Source of the DNA: Alteromonas oceanisediminis | GTDB lineage: Bacteria > Pseudomonadota > Gammaproteobacteria > Enterobacterales > Alteromonadaceae | DNA length: 56,876 nucleotides | Direction: 5' to 3' | NCBI RefSeq assembly: GCF_018474025.1 | Contig: NZ_JAHCTA010000006.1 | Span: forward strand, 313,891 to 370,766 | Shown here: positions 39,078-49,838 of the stretch, piece by piece | How positions within the stretch are numbered: position 1 is the stretch's first letter | How the letters are laid out: each line of letters opens with the position of its first letter | Program-made: the position numbers and the translations under genes | The notes under the pieces: generated by a model | Database searches by the model: none | What the model was told of the DNA's origin: nothing | The model's input: only the letters and a program-made list of their open reading frames with translations

Positions 39078-39998
39078 ATGAATAAATCGATAACACCTGT
39101 GCTCGATGTACTGGGCAAAACCATTATTGGCAAATCAGAACAACTTAAACTCGCGCTCACCTGCCTGTTAAGTAACGGCCATTTGCTGATTGAAGATTTA
39201 CCCGGCATGGGGAAAACCAGCCTTTCGCATGCGTTAGCCTCAGCATTCGGGTTAGCCTACTCGCGTATTCAGTTCACCTCCGACCTTTTGCCGGCGGATA
39301 TGCTGGGTGCGAATATTTTTGACGTTCAAAAGCAGCAGTTCTCATTTCACCCAGGCCCTATTTTTAATGAAGTGGTGCTGGCGGATGAAATCAACCGGGC
39401 AAGTCCCAAAACGCAGAGTGCGCTGCTTGAGGCCATGGAAGAGCGACAAGTGAGTTTGGACGGTACCACTCACACCCTGCCACAACCATTTTTCGTTATT
39501 GCGACACAAAACCCGATGCATCAGGCCGGTACGTACCCGCTGCCAGAATCGCAGTTGGATCGCTTCTTAATGCGCATCACCTTAGGCTACCCCAATTGGG
39601 AAGCAGAGCGCACCATGCTGAAACGTTCAGGCACCACCAGCGGTGTGATGGCATCATCGCAACCGGTGAGTAAACAGCAGCTTATTGCCTGGCAGCAGGA
39701 AATAACGCAAGTACATAGTGCCAATGCGATTATTGATTATATTTTACGTTTGGTGAGTTACAGTCGAGAATCCGGCGAGTTCGCCAATCCTCTGTCACCC
39801 CGTGCCAGTAAAGCGATCCTCGTATCGGCCCGCGCCTGGGCATGGTTGCATGGCCGTGATCATGTGATACCTGAAGATGTGCAGGAAGTGTTTACCGCGG
39901 TGGCTGAGCACCGGTTGCGCGGTTCAGCAACCGACAGTGACATGAATAGCCAGTTTAGCGGCAAACTGATGGCTGCCGTTGACCCACTCGCTGCCTGA
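39078..39998 (+). CDS. MoxR-family AAA+ ATPase
   Basis: Chaperone-like ATPase of 306 residues with Walker A GMGKTS (43-48), Walker B VVLADEINRASPKTQSALLEAMEE, sensor 1 FVIATQNPMHQAGTYPLPESQLDRF and a C-terminal lid with SPRASKAILVSARAWAWL. MoxR proteins typically help assemble or activate proteins made by the adjacent DUF58 and transglutaminase genes. Three bases separate it from the DUF58 gene. Confidence 0.95.
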   Translation: MNKSITPVLDVLGKTIIGKSEQLKLALTCLLSNGHLLIEDLPGMGKTSLSHALASAFGLAYSRIQFTSDLLPADMLGANIFDVQKQQFSFHPGPIFNEVVLADEINRASPKTQSALLEAMEERQVSLDGTTHTLPQPFFVIATQNPMHQAGTYPLPESQLDRFLMRITLGYPNWEAERTMLKRSGTTSGVMASSQPVSKQQLIAWQQEITQVHSANAIIDYILRLVSYSRESGEFANPLSPRASKAILVSARAWAWLHGRDHVIPEDVQEVFTAVAEHRLRGSATDSDMNSQFSGKLMAAVDPLAA

Positions 39999-40001
39999 CC
40001 C

Positions 40002-40997
40002 ATGCGCCTGAAGGGCTCAATCAAACCGCATATTGACGGGTTTGTGAAACGTTGGCTAAGCCAGCGTATTCCGCCCGCGAATCGGCATCGCCTGACCATG
40101 CGCAGCATTTTTATCCTGCCAAGTCGTTTTGGCTGGATGTTTCTGCTGTTGTGCGTCGGGTTATTTATTCTGGGTACCAATTATCAGAACAATATCATGT
40201 TGTTGCTTTGCTATTTGCTGGTGGCGATTTTTCTCATTAATTTACATGCCAGCTATTGGAACTTTGCTCGATTGGACATCAGTATCGACCCTATCGCGAG
40301 CGGGTATGCCGGTGAGCAATCCCCCCTGCAACTGCGCATTCACCCCACCAATGCTAAGCAGGCGGCAGTGGGTAAGTTACAGATAGCTAATTTTAATCAG
40401 CCTCAAAGCCTGAGCATTGATCTTATTCCCCAGCAACCCGGTAACCCAACACAAGTCTGTCAGCTTAGCGTGGACTTACCTAAACGAGGCGTTTTTCAGT
40501 TTCCTCGTATTACCCTTTCCAGCTTTTACCCGCTTGGATTATATCGGTGCTGGACTCACCTCGACTTTGACCGTGAGATTGTTGTGTACCCAACGCCATT
40601 GCCCTGTACGCTGCAACTGCATCAGACTGGGGTAGATAACGAAGATGCCAGCGGACTGACCACCGTTGTCGGCCACGACGATTTCGCAGGTTTGACGCCC
40701 TATGTGGTCGGCGATAGCCTTAATCGTATTGCCTGGAAACAGGTTGCCAAACAGCAGAATTGGGTGAGTAAATCCTTCGACAGTCATCATGCGGTGACGG
40801 GGTGGCTTGTGCTACCGACGGTATCTACCGAACAACTGGAAACGGCCTTGTCCAAACTCGCCTTTCAGATAAACCAATGCACGCGAGAAGGGATCCAGTT
40901 CGGTTTGCTGCTGGGTCGGCAACGTATCGCTCCGGCTAGCGGTGATCAGCACCGGCATGCCTGTCTTCGGGCGCTCGCAGAATTTAGGCTGCATTAA
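40002..40997 (+). CDS. DUF58 membrane protein
   Basis: The 331-residue protein has two transmembrane helices (about 43-62 and 66-85), a beta-rich middle part, and the DUF58 motif with VVYPTPLP, GHDDFAGLTPYVVGDSLNRIAWKQVAKQQNW, which is followed by a VWA-like tail. Its function is unknown, but it occurs constantly between moxR and tgpA-type genes. Its TAA stop shares one base with the ATG of the next gene. Confidence 0.92.
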   Translation: MRLKGSIKPHIDGFVKRWLSQRIPPANRHRLTMRSIFILPSRFGWMFLLLCVGLFILGTNYQNNIMLLLCYLLVAIFLINLHASYWNFARLDISIDPIASGYAGEQSPLQLRIHPTNAKQAAVGKLQIANFNQPQSLSIDLIPQQPGNPTQVCQLSVDLPKRGVFQFPRITLSSFYPLGLYRCWTHLDFDREIVVYPTPLPCTLQLHQTGVDNEDASGLTTVVGHDDFAGLTPYVVGDSLNRIAWKQVAKQQNWVSKSFDSHHAVTGWLVLPTVSTEQLETALSKLAFQINQCTREGIQFGLLLGRQRIAPASGDQHRHACLRALAEFRLH

Positions 40998-43069
40998 TGC
41001 TGGCGATTACTTCACAAACCTCGCCCCCCATCGAAACACAAAAGCAGCCTCGCGCTGCTGTGTTATTGTTGAGTATGGCCTATGCCATATTAGTCGCCAG
41101 TATGACAACTCCCGTTATGATCTGGATTGTCATTTTAGCGGCCTGTGCTTGCGTGGTACGCATCAGTTTTTATCTGAGGTGGCAGACCGCTCCACTGCGT
41201 ATGCGCACCATCAACTTACTCGCGATTTTGGGCGCACTGGCGCTAGCGTGGTTTAGTTTATCGATCGGCCTGTTACTGTCGATGGTGAACCTGTTGGTGA
41301 TGGCATGCGCTTTCAAACTGATGCATATCGCCCATGAGAAAGATGTTAAACAGTTATTTGTTACCTTGTTATTTTTAACGGCGTGTGGCTTTATCTTCCA
41401 GCAAAGCTTGGTATACACCGGACTTTACGTCAGTGTTGCACTGATCTTGCTCGTCGCGCTGCTCCAGTTTAATGCACCTCAACAGTCCCTCAAGCACTCT
41501 ATACGCTATGTTGCTATTCAGTTAGTTCAAGGTTTACCTATTGCCATATTGCTTTTTCTGGTGCTGCCGCAGCTCCCGCCATTGTGGCAAATGCCCACCG
41601 CGAAAGGCGCGAAAACCGGATTAAGCGACAGCGTCACGCCCGGTGATATTGCCGATTTAAGCCAATCATCGGAATTAGCATTCAGAGCCACCTTCGCAAG
41701 CGAGATACCGTCGCCACCACAACGCTACTGGCGTGTCATGACGTTGGAGCAGTTTGACGGTAAAACCTGGCAAATCAGCCCGACTCGAAAGCAGGTTAAC
41801 CGCCAATACCGTAGTTTAAACAAACAGTTCAGCCCTTCGTTGGCTGGACCCACATGGTCATATCAGGTGATTGCGGAGCCTAGTCATCAACGCTGGCTGT
41901 TTGGCCTCGACATCGCGCAGGCGAACAGCAACGGCAATAACGCCATTATTCAGGGGCATGAGTATCAACTACTTGCACAAAGGCCACTGGTGTCAGCCTT
42001 ATCGTATGATGTGGAGTCCTACTACACTGAACCGCTCAATCATACACTGTTGAGTATTGACCATCGAATCAATCTACAGCTTCCGCAATCAGGCAACTCG
42101 CTCACTCAGCGCTGGGTGGAAGATAAGCTGGCGGAGCTTGATGCTAGCGCTCACCCCAGAGAGAGAGCCGAGTATATACTCGCGCAACTACGTGATCACT
42201 TCTCTCAGCAGCAATTTCGTTACACGTTGAGGCCAGACCCTATGCCCAGCGACCCCGTAGACCGCTTTATGTTTGATGCGCAAGCTGGATTTTGCGCTCA
42301 TTATGCCAGCACGTTAACCTACATATTGCGGCTGGCAAACATTCCAGCACGTATGGTCACTGGTTATCAAGGTGGCGAATTACAAGCATCTGGAGTGATG
42401 AGTATCTATCAGTACGACGCTCACGCATGGGTGGAAGCTTGGTACGATGAACGAGGTTGGGTTCGCATTGATCCAACGGCGTGGGTGTCTCCAGACAGAA
42501 TTGACTTCGGTTTGGAACAAGCCATGCGCGACGAAGGCAGCTTTCTAGCAGACTCTCCATTGTCGCTAGCGCGATTTAAAAATGTGGCCTTATTTAACAA
42601 TCTTCGCCTGTGGTTCGCGCAATTAGACTATGAGTGGAGCAAATGGGTATTGGGGTTTGACGCGAACCGGCAAGACGATTTGCTCGAGCAGTTGTTTGGT
42701 CGCCTTACACCGCTGAAGTTATCGCTAATCGGTGTCACCGTGGTATTAACGGTGGGTCTGTTGCTAGCGCTGTACATCATGCCCCAGTTGCGAAAAAAGC
42801 AGGGTGACAAGCTCACCATGATCTACCAAAAAAGTGCTGATCTCGTGGTTGAGTTTACCGGAACGCCACGCGGCCATTTGCCGCCTTCTCACTACTTTCA
42901 GGCGGTGCAGGATAAACTCCCCAATCTGGCCAGAACATGCTTCAGCGAGCTCACTCAACGATATCAGCAACATCACTATGCCCGACCGTCCGAAACCCGC
43001 TCGGAGAGCGAAAAACAATTCAAACATTTACACAGCAAACTTAAGCGTCACTTACAAAAAAGCCGGTGA
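40997..43069 (+). CDS. TgpA-like transglutaminase-domain membrane protein (DUF3488)
   Basis: The 690-residue protein has about six N-terminal transmembrane helices (to about 185, DUF3488), a periplasmic transglutaminase-like domain with the catalytic Cys in AGFCAHYASTLTYILRLANIPARMV, His in YDAHAWVEAWYDERGW and Asp in VRIDPTAWV, another transmembrane helix (LIGVTVVLTVGLLLALYIMP) and a short cytoplasmic tail. TgpA of Pseudomonas aeruginosa has this layout and is essential there. The stop lies in the arm of a bidirectional terminator. Confidence 0.93.
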   Translation: MLAITSQTSPPIETQKQPRAAVLLLSMAYAILVASMTTPVMIWIVILAACACVVRISFYLRWQTAPLRMRTINLLAILGALALAWFSLSIGLLLSMVNLLVMACAFKLMHIAHEKDVKQLFVTLLFLTACGFIFQQSLVYTGLYVSVALILLVALLQFNAPQQSLKHSIRYVAIQLVQGLPIAILLFLVLPQLPPLWQMPTAKGAKTGLSDSVTPGDIADLSQSSELAFRATFASEIPSPPQRYWRVMTLEQFDGKTWQISPTRKQVNRQYRSLNKQFSPSLAGPTWSYQVIAEPSHQRWLFGLDIAQANSNGNNAIIQGHEYQLLAQRPLVSALSYDVESYYTEPLNHTLLSIDHRINLQLPQSGNSLTQRWVEDKLAELDASAHPRERAEYILAQLRDHFSQQQFRYTLRPDPMPSDPVDRFMFDAQAGFCAHYASTLTYILRLANIPARMVTGYQGGELQASGVMSIYQYDAHAWVEAWYDERGWVRIDPTAWVSPDRIDFGLEQAMRDEGSFLADSPLSLARFKNVALFNNLRLWFAQLDYEWSKWVLGFDANRQDDLLEQLFGRLTPLKLSLIGVTVVLTVGLLLALYIMPQLRKKQGDKLTMIYQKSADLVVEFTGTPRGHLPPSHYFQAVQDKLPNLARTCFSELTQRYQQHHYARPSETRSESEKQFKHLHSKLKRHLQKSR

Positions 43070-43086
43070 ATAATCACCGGCCTTTT
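43056..43086. terminator. bidirectional terminator between tgpA-like and EF-G genes
   Basis: An 8-base-pair stem GCCGGTGA-ATAA-TCACCGGC flanked by A6 on the left and CTTTT on the right can end transcription in both directions. It contains the TGA stop of the transglutaminase gene and lies 18 bases after the EF-G stop. Confidence 0.8.
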
Positions 43087-43103
43087 CACGCGCTACGCAA
43101 AGA

Positions 43104-45188
43104 CTATTTCTTCGCGTTGCGTGCCTTAGTTTCTTCAATCACTTTCTCAGAAACGTTCTGCGGACATGGCATATAGTGGCTGAACTCCATAGAGAACTGA
43201 CCACGGCCTGATGTCATTGTACGAAGCTGGCCGATATAACCAAACATCTCAGACAATGGCACGTCAGCTTTGACACGTACACCGGTTGCACCGGCTTCTT
43301 GGTCTTTGATCATGCCACGGCGACGGTTCAAGTCACCGATAACGTCACCAACGTGATCGTCTGGCGTGAACACGTCAACTTTCATGATCGGTTCAATAAG
43401 CTGTGGGCCGGCCTTTGGAATAGACTGGCGGAATGCACCTTTCGCTGCAATCTCAAATGCAATCGCTGATGAGTCAACTGCGTGGAATCCACCGTCATAC
43501 AATTCAACTTCAACGTCTAATACAGGGAAGCCAGCAAGTACGCCCTGCTCCATCATGCCTTTAAAGCCTTTTTCAATCGCAGGGAAGAATTCCTTAGGAA
43601 CGTTACCGCCCACAACCGTTGACTCGAATTTGAAACCACTGCCTGGCTCACCAGGACGGATACGGTAATCGATTTTACCAAACTGTCCAGAACCACCTGA
43701 CTGCTTCTTATGCGTGTAGCTGTCTTCAACTGGCTGCGTGATCGTTTCACGATAAGCAACCTGCGGCTGACCAACAACTAGCTCAACGCCGTAAGTACGC
43801 TTAAGGATGTCTACTTTGATATCTAGGTGAAGCTCACCCATTCCTTTAAGAATGGTTTCACCTGAATCTTCATCTGTTTCAACTTGGAAAGACGGATCTT
43901 CTGCAACCATTTTACCGATAGCAATACCCATTTTTTCTGTTGAACCTTTATCTTTCGGAGCAACCGCAATCGAGATAACGGGCTCTGGGAATACCATCGC
44001 TTCCAACGTACAAGGGTGCTTTGGATCACACAGTGTGTGACCAGTTTGTACGTTCTTCATGCCTACAATCGCGAGAATGTCACCAGCTTGGGCTTTACTC
44101 AATTCGGTACGCTCATCCGCGTGCATTTCTACCATACGACCAATACGTTCAGTTTTACCTGTCGCACTGTTAAGGATGGTGTCGCCTTTATTCAGTGTAC
44201 CTGAGTAGATGCGCACAAACGTCAACGCACCAAAGCGGTCGTCCATGATTTTGAACGCCAACATACGTAATGGCTCGTCAACAGTAACCGTCGCGACTTC
44301 ACCTGTTTCGTTACCTTCTTCGTCAGTTAAAGGCTGTGGAACAACTTCTGTCGGGCTTGGCAAGTAGTCGACAACGCCGTCCAACACGTTCTGAACGCCT
44401 TTGTTCTTAAACGCAGAACCACAGAAGGTTGGGAAGAAATCTAGGTTGATAGTACCTTTACGGATACAACGCTTAAGATCAGCAATCGACGGCTCTTCGC
44501 CATCCATATACGCCATCATTAGGTCGTCGTCTTGTTCAACCGCAGTTTCAACAAGCATTTCACGGTATTCTTCGACTTTATCAACCATGTCGGCTGGAAC
44601 ATCTTTGACTTCGTAGTTTTCTGGTAGACCAGAGTCGTCCCACACGTAGGCTTTACGCTCAAGAACGTCAACCACACCGACGAAGTCATCTTCAATACCG
44701 ATTGGTAACGTCATTACCAATGGATTTGCAGCCAATACTTTCTTAACCTGACCGATAACGCGATAAAAATCCGCACCCATGCGGTCAAGCTTGTTCACGA
44801 AAATGACACGCGCAACTTCTGATTCGTTAGCATAACGCCAGTTAGTTTCAGATTGCGGCTCAACACCACCTGAACCACAGAACACACCAATACCGCCGTC
44901 CAGTACTTTCAATGAACGGTATACTTCTACGGTGAAGTCAACGTGCCCTGGGGTATCAATAATGTTGAAGCGGTGATCTTTCCAGAAACAAGTGGTTGCC
45001 GCTGACTGGATAGTAATTCCGCGCTCAGCTTCCTGTTCCATGAAGTCGGTAGTTGATTCGCCATCATGCACTTCACCGGTTTTATGGATTTTACCAGTAA
45101 GTTTAAGAATACGTTCTGTTGTCGTGGTTTTTCCGGCATCAACGTGCGCGAAAATACCGATATTTCTGTATTTGGATAAGTCTGACAT
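43104..45188 (-). CDS. fusB: elongation factor G, second type (EF-G 2)
   Basis: Ribosomal translocase GTPase of 694 residues, with G1 [15 protein letters not shown], switch [18 protein letters not shown] and [10 protein letters not shown], plus domains II-V ending EFSHYMPCP. It is not in a str operon (rpsL, rpsG and tuf are absent). The start [20 protein letters not shown] and the [14 protein letters not shown] segment are those of the stand-alone EF-G 2 found alongside canonical FusA in many marine gammaproteobacteria. It may divide the labour of elongation and recycling, but this is an inference. A -10 TATAAT lies 40 bases upstream (45229-45234). Confidence 0.9.
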   Translation of the reverse strand: MSDLSKYRNIGIFAHVDAGKTTTTERILKLTGKIHKTGEVHDGESTTDFMEQEAERGITIQSAATTCFWKDHRFNIIDTPGHVDFTVEVYRSLKVLDGGIGVFCGSGGVEPQSETNWRYANESEVARVIFVNKLDRMGADFYRVIGQVKKVLAANPLVMTLPIGIEDDFVGVVDVLERKAYVWDDSGLPENYEVKDVPADMVDKVEEYREMLVETAVEQDDDLMMAYMDGEEPSIADLKRCIRKGTINLDFFPTFCGSAFKNKGVQNVLDGVVDYLPSPTEVVPQPLTDEEGNETGEVATVTVDEPLRMLAFKIMDDRFGALTFVRIYSGTLNKGDTILNSATGKTERIGRMVEMHADERTELSKAQAGDILAIVGMKNVQTGHTLCDPKHPCTLEAMVFPEPVISIAVAPKDKGSTEKMGIAIGKMVAEDPSFQVETDEDSGETILKGMGELHLDIKVDILKRTYGVELVVGQPQVAYRETITQPVEDSYTHKKQSGGSGQFGKIDYRIRPGEPGSGFKFESTVVGGNVPKEFFPAIEKGFKGMMEQGVLAGFPVLDVEVELYDGGFHAVDSSAIAFEIAAKGAFRQSIPKAGPQLIEPIMKVDVFTPDDHVGDVIGDLNRRRGMIKDQEAGATGVRVKADVPLSEMFGYIGQLRTMTSGRGQFSMEFSHYMPCPQNVSEKVIEETKARNAKK

Positions 45189-45302
45189 AGCCCTACTTCA
45201 TTTTGGTTCAAGGAAAAAAACGGCGTGGATTATAAAGTATTTCTGAGTGACTTTTATACTTTTTTAGGCAATAACCGAAAAAAAACTTTGAATTGAACCC
45301 AT

Positions 45303-46430
45303 TTAGCGTGGAATTATCGATACAGTGACTTCATCTCGGTCGTGGTAAAGTTGCTTGCAGCGTACTACCCACGCAGTATTAGACTCATTGGCAAGGCGCT
45401 GTTTTAGTTGTGTCAGCAATTCTGCGGTTGTCTCGTAGCGTTGCTTCATCGGCAGCTTCAAGTTAAATATTGCGGCGCGCGCCCACCCATTGATTAGCCA
45501 ATCGGTGATCAAAGTTGCCACACGGTCGGGGCGTTCAATCATGTCGCACACCACTAACTCTACCGAACCAAACTCAGGTCGATACTTAAACCCGTCAGCG
45601 GCGGCATAGCTCACAAGACCAGTACGCATGAGCGATTCCGCCATCGCACCGTTGTCGACGGCTTCGACAGACATACCGCGGATCACCAGTTGATACGTCC
45701 ATCCGCCAGGGCATGCGCCTAAATCCACTGCACGTGCGCCTTCCCGAAATAAACTGGCTCGCTGTTCCGACGTTAGCAGATCGAGAATGGCTTCATCCAA
45801 TTTAAGCGTAGAGCGGCTTGGCGCATCTGGCGGAAACTTTAAACGGTGAATACCATTGTGATAATCACTTCGCCCCGTCGCGAATGTCACGCCAATCAGG
45901 CACTGTTGAAAATGCGGTAACAACACGTGAAGTTGTGGCGCAAGAAGATTTTCTTTGCGGCTGAGTAACTGCTCAGACCTCAGCGCCTGGCGCATCGGCA
46001 CCACGAATTTCTTTGCAAATTTAGCGACACTTTTGCCTTCTTCGGTGTCGGGGTAGTCAACTGAAATGCCCCCCACCTTTAGTGCGGAAAGGGTTTTGCC
46101 TAACACGGCGGCTATCGAGTCATGATGTTCATCAAGCGCATTCAGCACGCTGCCCACGCGATCTTTTTCTGGCAGTGGCTCTATGGTGGCGATCAGTAGC
46201 ATCATTTGACGCACGAAAATCAGTTGTGCCACCGGGTTCTGTTGCACAAATTTACTGGCATCTGTTTCTGTGTAAAACTGAAACTCAACCCAACCTTGAC
46301 TGGGTAGATGTTTTGCAAATCCATAGCAGTTTTGCTCAGCAGACAAAGCAGCTAATTCGGCTGCGCAATCACGTTCAAAACCCGCGCGACACAGTGCAAT
46401 GACTGAAGAAGAAAATGCATTTTTGCTCAT
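45303..46430 (-). CDS. rlmM: 23S rRNA (cytidine-2498-2'-O) methyltransferase
   Basis: SAM-dependent methyltransferase acting on C2498 of 23S rRNA. The 375-residue protein has a THUMP-like N-terminal part (FERDCAAELAALSAE), SAM motif AVDLGACPGGWTYQLV, acidic VCDMIERPDRVA and catalytic FNLKLPMKQRYE, as in the RlmM/YgdE family. Its start overlaps the end of the DUF423 gene by four bases, the same ygdD-rlmM pair as in E. coli. Confidence 0.95.
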   Translation of the reverse strand: MSKNAFSSSVIALCRAGFERDCAAELAALSAEQNCYGFAKHLPSQGWVEFQFYTETDASKFVQQNPVAQLIFVRQMMLLIATIEPLPEKDRVGSVLNALDEHHDSIAAVLGKTLSALKVGGISVDYPDTEEGKSVAKFAKKFVVPMRQALRSEQLLSRKENLLAPQLHVLLPHFQQCLIGVTFATGRSDYHNGIHRLKFPPDAPSRSTLKLDEAILDLLTSEQRASLFREGARAVDLGACPGGWTYQLVIRGMSVEAVDNGAMAESLMRTGLVSYAAADGFKYRPEFGSVELVVCDMIERPDRVATLITDWLINGWARAAIFNLKLPMKQRYETTAELLTQLKQRLANESNTAWVVRCKQLYHDRDEVTVSIIPR

Positions 46431-46852
46431 TGCACATTCTCTTTTTTATCAGATTGCCCACCAACGCGGGCAAATACGCTGACCAGAACTCCCCAGCCTA
46501 GTAAGAAACACACCCCACCGATGGGGGTGACGGGCCCTAAGAAACGCGCTTCAAACAACACCAGTCCGAATAGGCTACCGCTGAACAATAGCACTCCCGC
46601 AATAAACAGCCAGCTGGCTGCCACCAATGAGGGACGAAAAGCCGTCAGCGGGGCCAACGCGCTCAGCCCGATGGCGATAAGCGCGCCGAGACTGTGAATA
46701 AATTGATACAGAACGGCGGTTCGCAGGGTTGCCAATTGGGGTTCGCTTAAAATAGCCTTCAGGCCATGTGCAGCAAATGCGCCCATCGCAACCGCGAACA
46801 TAGCCAGCAGTGCAGCGGTGACGCCGACCCACTTAACCTGTTTTATATACAT
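46427..46852 (-). CDS. DUF423 membrane protein (YgdD-like)
   Basis: A 141-residue inner-membrane protein with four predicted helices and the family marks FAAHGLKAILSEPQL, TAVLYQFIHSLGALI and VTPIGGVCFLLGW. Function unknown. It lies directly before rlmM with a 4-base overlap and starts within the last codons of an upstream hydrolase gene (10-base overlap), so the four genes from the GcvA-like regulator to rlmM form one packed unit. Confidence 0.92.
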   Translation of the reverse strand: MYIKQVKWVGVTAALLAMFAVAMGAFAAHGLKAILSEPQLATLRTAVLYQFIHSLGALIAIGLSALAPLTAFRPSLVAASWLFIAGVLLFSGSLFGLVLFEARFLGPVTPIGGVCFLLGWGVLVSVFARVGGQSDKKENVQ

Positions 46853-47523
46853 AATCGAGCCCTTACATGCTCAGCCGCAGCGAGCCTATTTTGTTCAACG
46901 CTAATTCCACTGCGCTTACGCGGTTTAAAGCTATGATCACCCTCTTTCAGCCATACTATCTCCACCGTACTTGGTAACGACAAAGCCTCTACCTCATCAA
47001 AGCTGCCAAAAGTGTCACGCGCGCCTTGGACAATAAAAACAGGCAACCCACTTTCACTAAAATGATCGATGCGCAGTGTGTCAGGTTTGCCGGGCGGATG
47101 AAAGGGATACCCCAGCACCACTGCGCCATGAAGTGGTATTGTTGCGCAATCGGGGTGGGCCACATCCGAAACCACATGTGTGGCCATTCTCCCACCCATG
47201 GATTTTCCGCCAACCCACAACCCCAATTCGGCGTGGTAATTGTCGCTAGTCGTCACGGCGCGAATGGCTTCATGAAAGGCCTCAATCAGTAGCGGCGCAC
47301 GATCTGGTGGTCTTTTTTGACCACTTGCGTAAACCGTGCGCATGTAGGGGAAGTCAAACAACCAAGTGGTAATACCGGCACCACATAAGGCCTTGCCGAT
47401 CTGTTGCATAAAGTCAGATTGAGAACCTGCCCCCGCCCCATGTGCTAACAGCAGTTGTGCGCGAACCGCTACTCCCTCAGACGCGCAATCAAAGCACTGC
47501 ATCGTTTTCTGCCTTAACTTCAT
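46843..47523 (-). CDS. alpha/beta hydrolase, KANL3/Tex30 type
   Basis: Predicted serine hydrolase of 226 residues with LLAHGAGAGSQSDFM (oxyanion region), nucleophile elbow GGKSMGGRMAT, FIVQGARDTFG (acid) and EGDHSFKPRKRSG (histidine). Substrate unknown. The first ATG, at 47523, overlaps the regulator gene upstream by 35 bases; starting at the next Met (47502) still overlaps by 14. Overlap in the same direction suggests coupled translation. Confidence 0.87.
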   Translation of the reverse strand: MKLRQKTMQCFDCASEGVAVRAQLLLAHGAGAGSQSDFMQQIGKALCGAGITTWLFDFPYMRTVYASGQKRPPDRAPLLIEAFHEAIRAVTTSDNYHAELGLWVGGKSMGGRMATHVVSDVAHPDCATIPLHGAVVLGYPFHPPGKPDTLRIDHFSESGLPVFIVQGARDTFGSFDEVEALSLPSTVEIVWLKEGDHSFKPRKRSGISVEQNRLAAAEHVRARLCI

Positions 47524-48391
47524 TAATCATCCACTGGCGAAACGCTGCTATTTTTCCGAGTTCCGCTTGCCCTTCCTCACACACCAGATAAAAACTATGT
47601 TTACTTTTAATTTTCTCTGCAAACGGAATAACAAGGCGACCAGCATCAATTTCCGGGCGAGCAAGCACGGTATTGCCCAGGGCGATGCCCTGCCCCAGCG
47701 CCGCTGCCTGCAATACCATCATGGAGTGACTAAACATCGGGCCCTGATTGACATTCACCCCCTTCACGCCAAAGTGTTTCAGGTAACTACTCCAGCCTTC
47801 CCGACTGGAATCATGCAGCAGGATATGAAACTTTAGGTCTTCAAGCACTTCCATTGGTTTGTCACCGGTGAGCACAATAGGTGAACACAGCGGCGTTAAG
47901 TATTCCGCATGCAGTGGATCAGAATGCAACCCTGTCCAGCGACCACGGCCGTAATAAACGGCAACATCGGTATCAGCCTGCAAAAAGCCTTCATCATGAT
48001 CGACCGCTTTTAATTTCACATCAATATCGGGGTTGCTCGCTGAAAACCGGCTGATCCTCGGGATCAACCACTGGCTGGCAAAACTCGGAGGTGTCGCCAC
48101 CGTCAGCGCGCCCTTGGCCCCTTTCGCCAAGAGCCGCTCTGTGGAATCCAGCAAATGCCTAAAAATGTCACGTAACTCCAGATAATAAGATTGACCTTCT
48201 TCTGTTAACAGCAAGGCACGATTTTTACGCAGAAATAGGCGCATTCCCAAAAAATCTTCAAGTGATTTGATTTGATGACTAACGGCGGCTTGAGTGACGA
48301 ATAACTCCTCGGCCGCTCTGGTAAAGCTTAAATAGCGCGCCGCAGCTTCAAACGCTTTTAGGGCATTCAGCGGGGGTAATCTTCGCTGCAT
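47489..48391 (-). CDS. GcvA-like LysR-family regulator
   Basis: DNA-binding regulator of 300 residues starting MQRRLPPLNALKAFEAAARYLSF, the GcvA-type N-terminus, with a winged helix at about 20-60 (TRAAEELFVTQAAVSHQIKSLED) and a C-terminal sensing domain. GcvA controls the glycine cleavage operon in E. coli, but those genes are absent here, so the targets are unknown. The start at 48391 is preferred to the ATG ten codons upstream by homology. An inverted repeat AACCG-TT-CGGTT (48399-48410) sits right before the start. Confidence 0.88.
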   Translation of the reverse strand: MQRRLPPLNALKAFEAAARYLSFTRAAEELFVTQAAVSHQIKSLEDFLGMRLFLRKNRALLLTEEGQSYYLELRDIFRHLLDSTERLLAKGAKGALTVATPPSFASQWLIPRISRFSASNPDIDVKLKAVDHDEGFLQADTDVAVYYGRGRWTGLHSDPLHAEYLTPLCSPIVLTGDKPMEVLEDLKFHILLHDSSREGWSSYLKHFGVKGVNVNQGPMFSHSMMVLQAAALGQGIALGNTVLARPEIDAGRLVIPFAEKIKSKHSFYLVCEEGQAELGKIAAFRQWMINEVKAENDAVL

Positions 48392-48639
48392 AAATATCAA
48401 CCGTTCGGTTGTGACTGACAATATGACAATTATGCGTCACATTCATTACTTTTTCTAATCTTAATTTGTAAATTAAGTCAATTATAAAAACTAGAAAACT
48501 GGGTATAATTCATTCAACAAAATCACTAAGTCATTAATCTTATGAACTTTATATGACAGTGACTTGTTAAAAATAACGCATGAAATTAACAAATTTAGCT
48601 CAATTTATTTAATCAATTTACGTCAAAGGCAATCGACAA
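48392..48639. other. AT-rich divergent intergenic region
   Basis: These 248 bases between the GcvA-like regulator and the small secreted protein are markedly AT-rich compared with the flanks. They contain the short AACCG-TT-CGGTT dyad and several TATAAT-like strings, but no open frame or RNA gene I can support. It probably holds the two divergent promoters and any GcvA-type binding sites. Confidence 0.5.
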
Positions 48640-48942
48640 ATGAATACCGTAATCCGATCACTCATTCTATGCTCAGTTATCTTACCCAGTGCTGCTGCCA
48701 TTGCATCTGAATCGGTCAGTACAGGGAATCAGGCATCACAACTCGTGAATACACTCGACATTCACGACCAAGTGCGCCAGCAATTAAAAGCAGACCTTAG
48801 CAACATTGCGCAGGATAATCTGTTCAGTGATATTGCTGCCACGCTGTCGCAAGCCCAACTTAAACGTAAAGTAGACAACGTTGTGAACGAGGCCAAACGA
48901 GAGTTGCCTTCTCATCAGTTCCGCACTGTGGTTGGTGAGTAA
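48640..48942 (+). CDS. small secreted protein of unknown function
   Basis: A 100-residue protein with a Sec signal peptide (MNTVIRSLILCSVILPSAAAIAS, cleavage probably after residue 23) and a mature part of about 77 residues that is mostly helical (DIHDQVRQQLKADLSNIAQ, LSQAQLKRKVDNVVNEAKREL). I do not recognise a family. AAAGG precedes the ATG. It faces away from the LysR-type regulator, which might control it, and ends at a strong hairpin shared with kdsA. Confidence 0.7.
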   Translation: MNTVIRSLILCSVILPSAAAIASESVSTGNQASQLVNTLDIHDQVRQQLKADLSNIAQDNLFSDIAATLSQAQLKRKVDNVVNEAKRELPSHQFRTVVGE

Positions 48943-48950
48943 AAGATGAC

Positions 48951-48974
48951 AGGCAGGTGGTTTATCCACCTGCC

Positions 48975-48975
<1 letters not shown>
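48951..48975. terminator. hairpin between the small secreted protein and kdsA
   Basis: A 10-base-pair stem AGGCAGGTGG-TTTAT-CCACCTGCCT lies between convergent genes. T-runs are weak on both sides (TTAGGG on plus, TGTCATCTTTT on minus), so efficiency is uncertain. It touches the kdsA stop. Confidence 0.55.

Positions 48976-49838
<863 letters not shown>

Noticed and set aside
40997-43069. The transglutaminase-domain gene as the missing partner of the Anbu cluster
   Set aside because: It is a TgpA/DUF3488 membrane protein in a MoxR-DUF58 operon, a different family from the soluble Anbu-associated transglutaminase.
48399-48410. Inverted repeat AACCG-TT-CGGTT before the GcvA-like gene
   Set aside because: It is too short to call an operator and does not show a clear LysR T-N11-A site.
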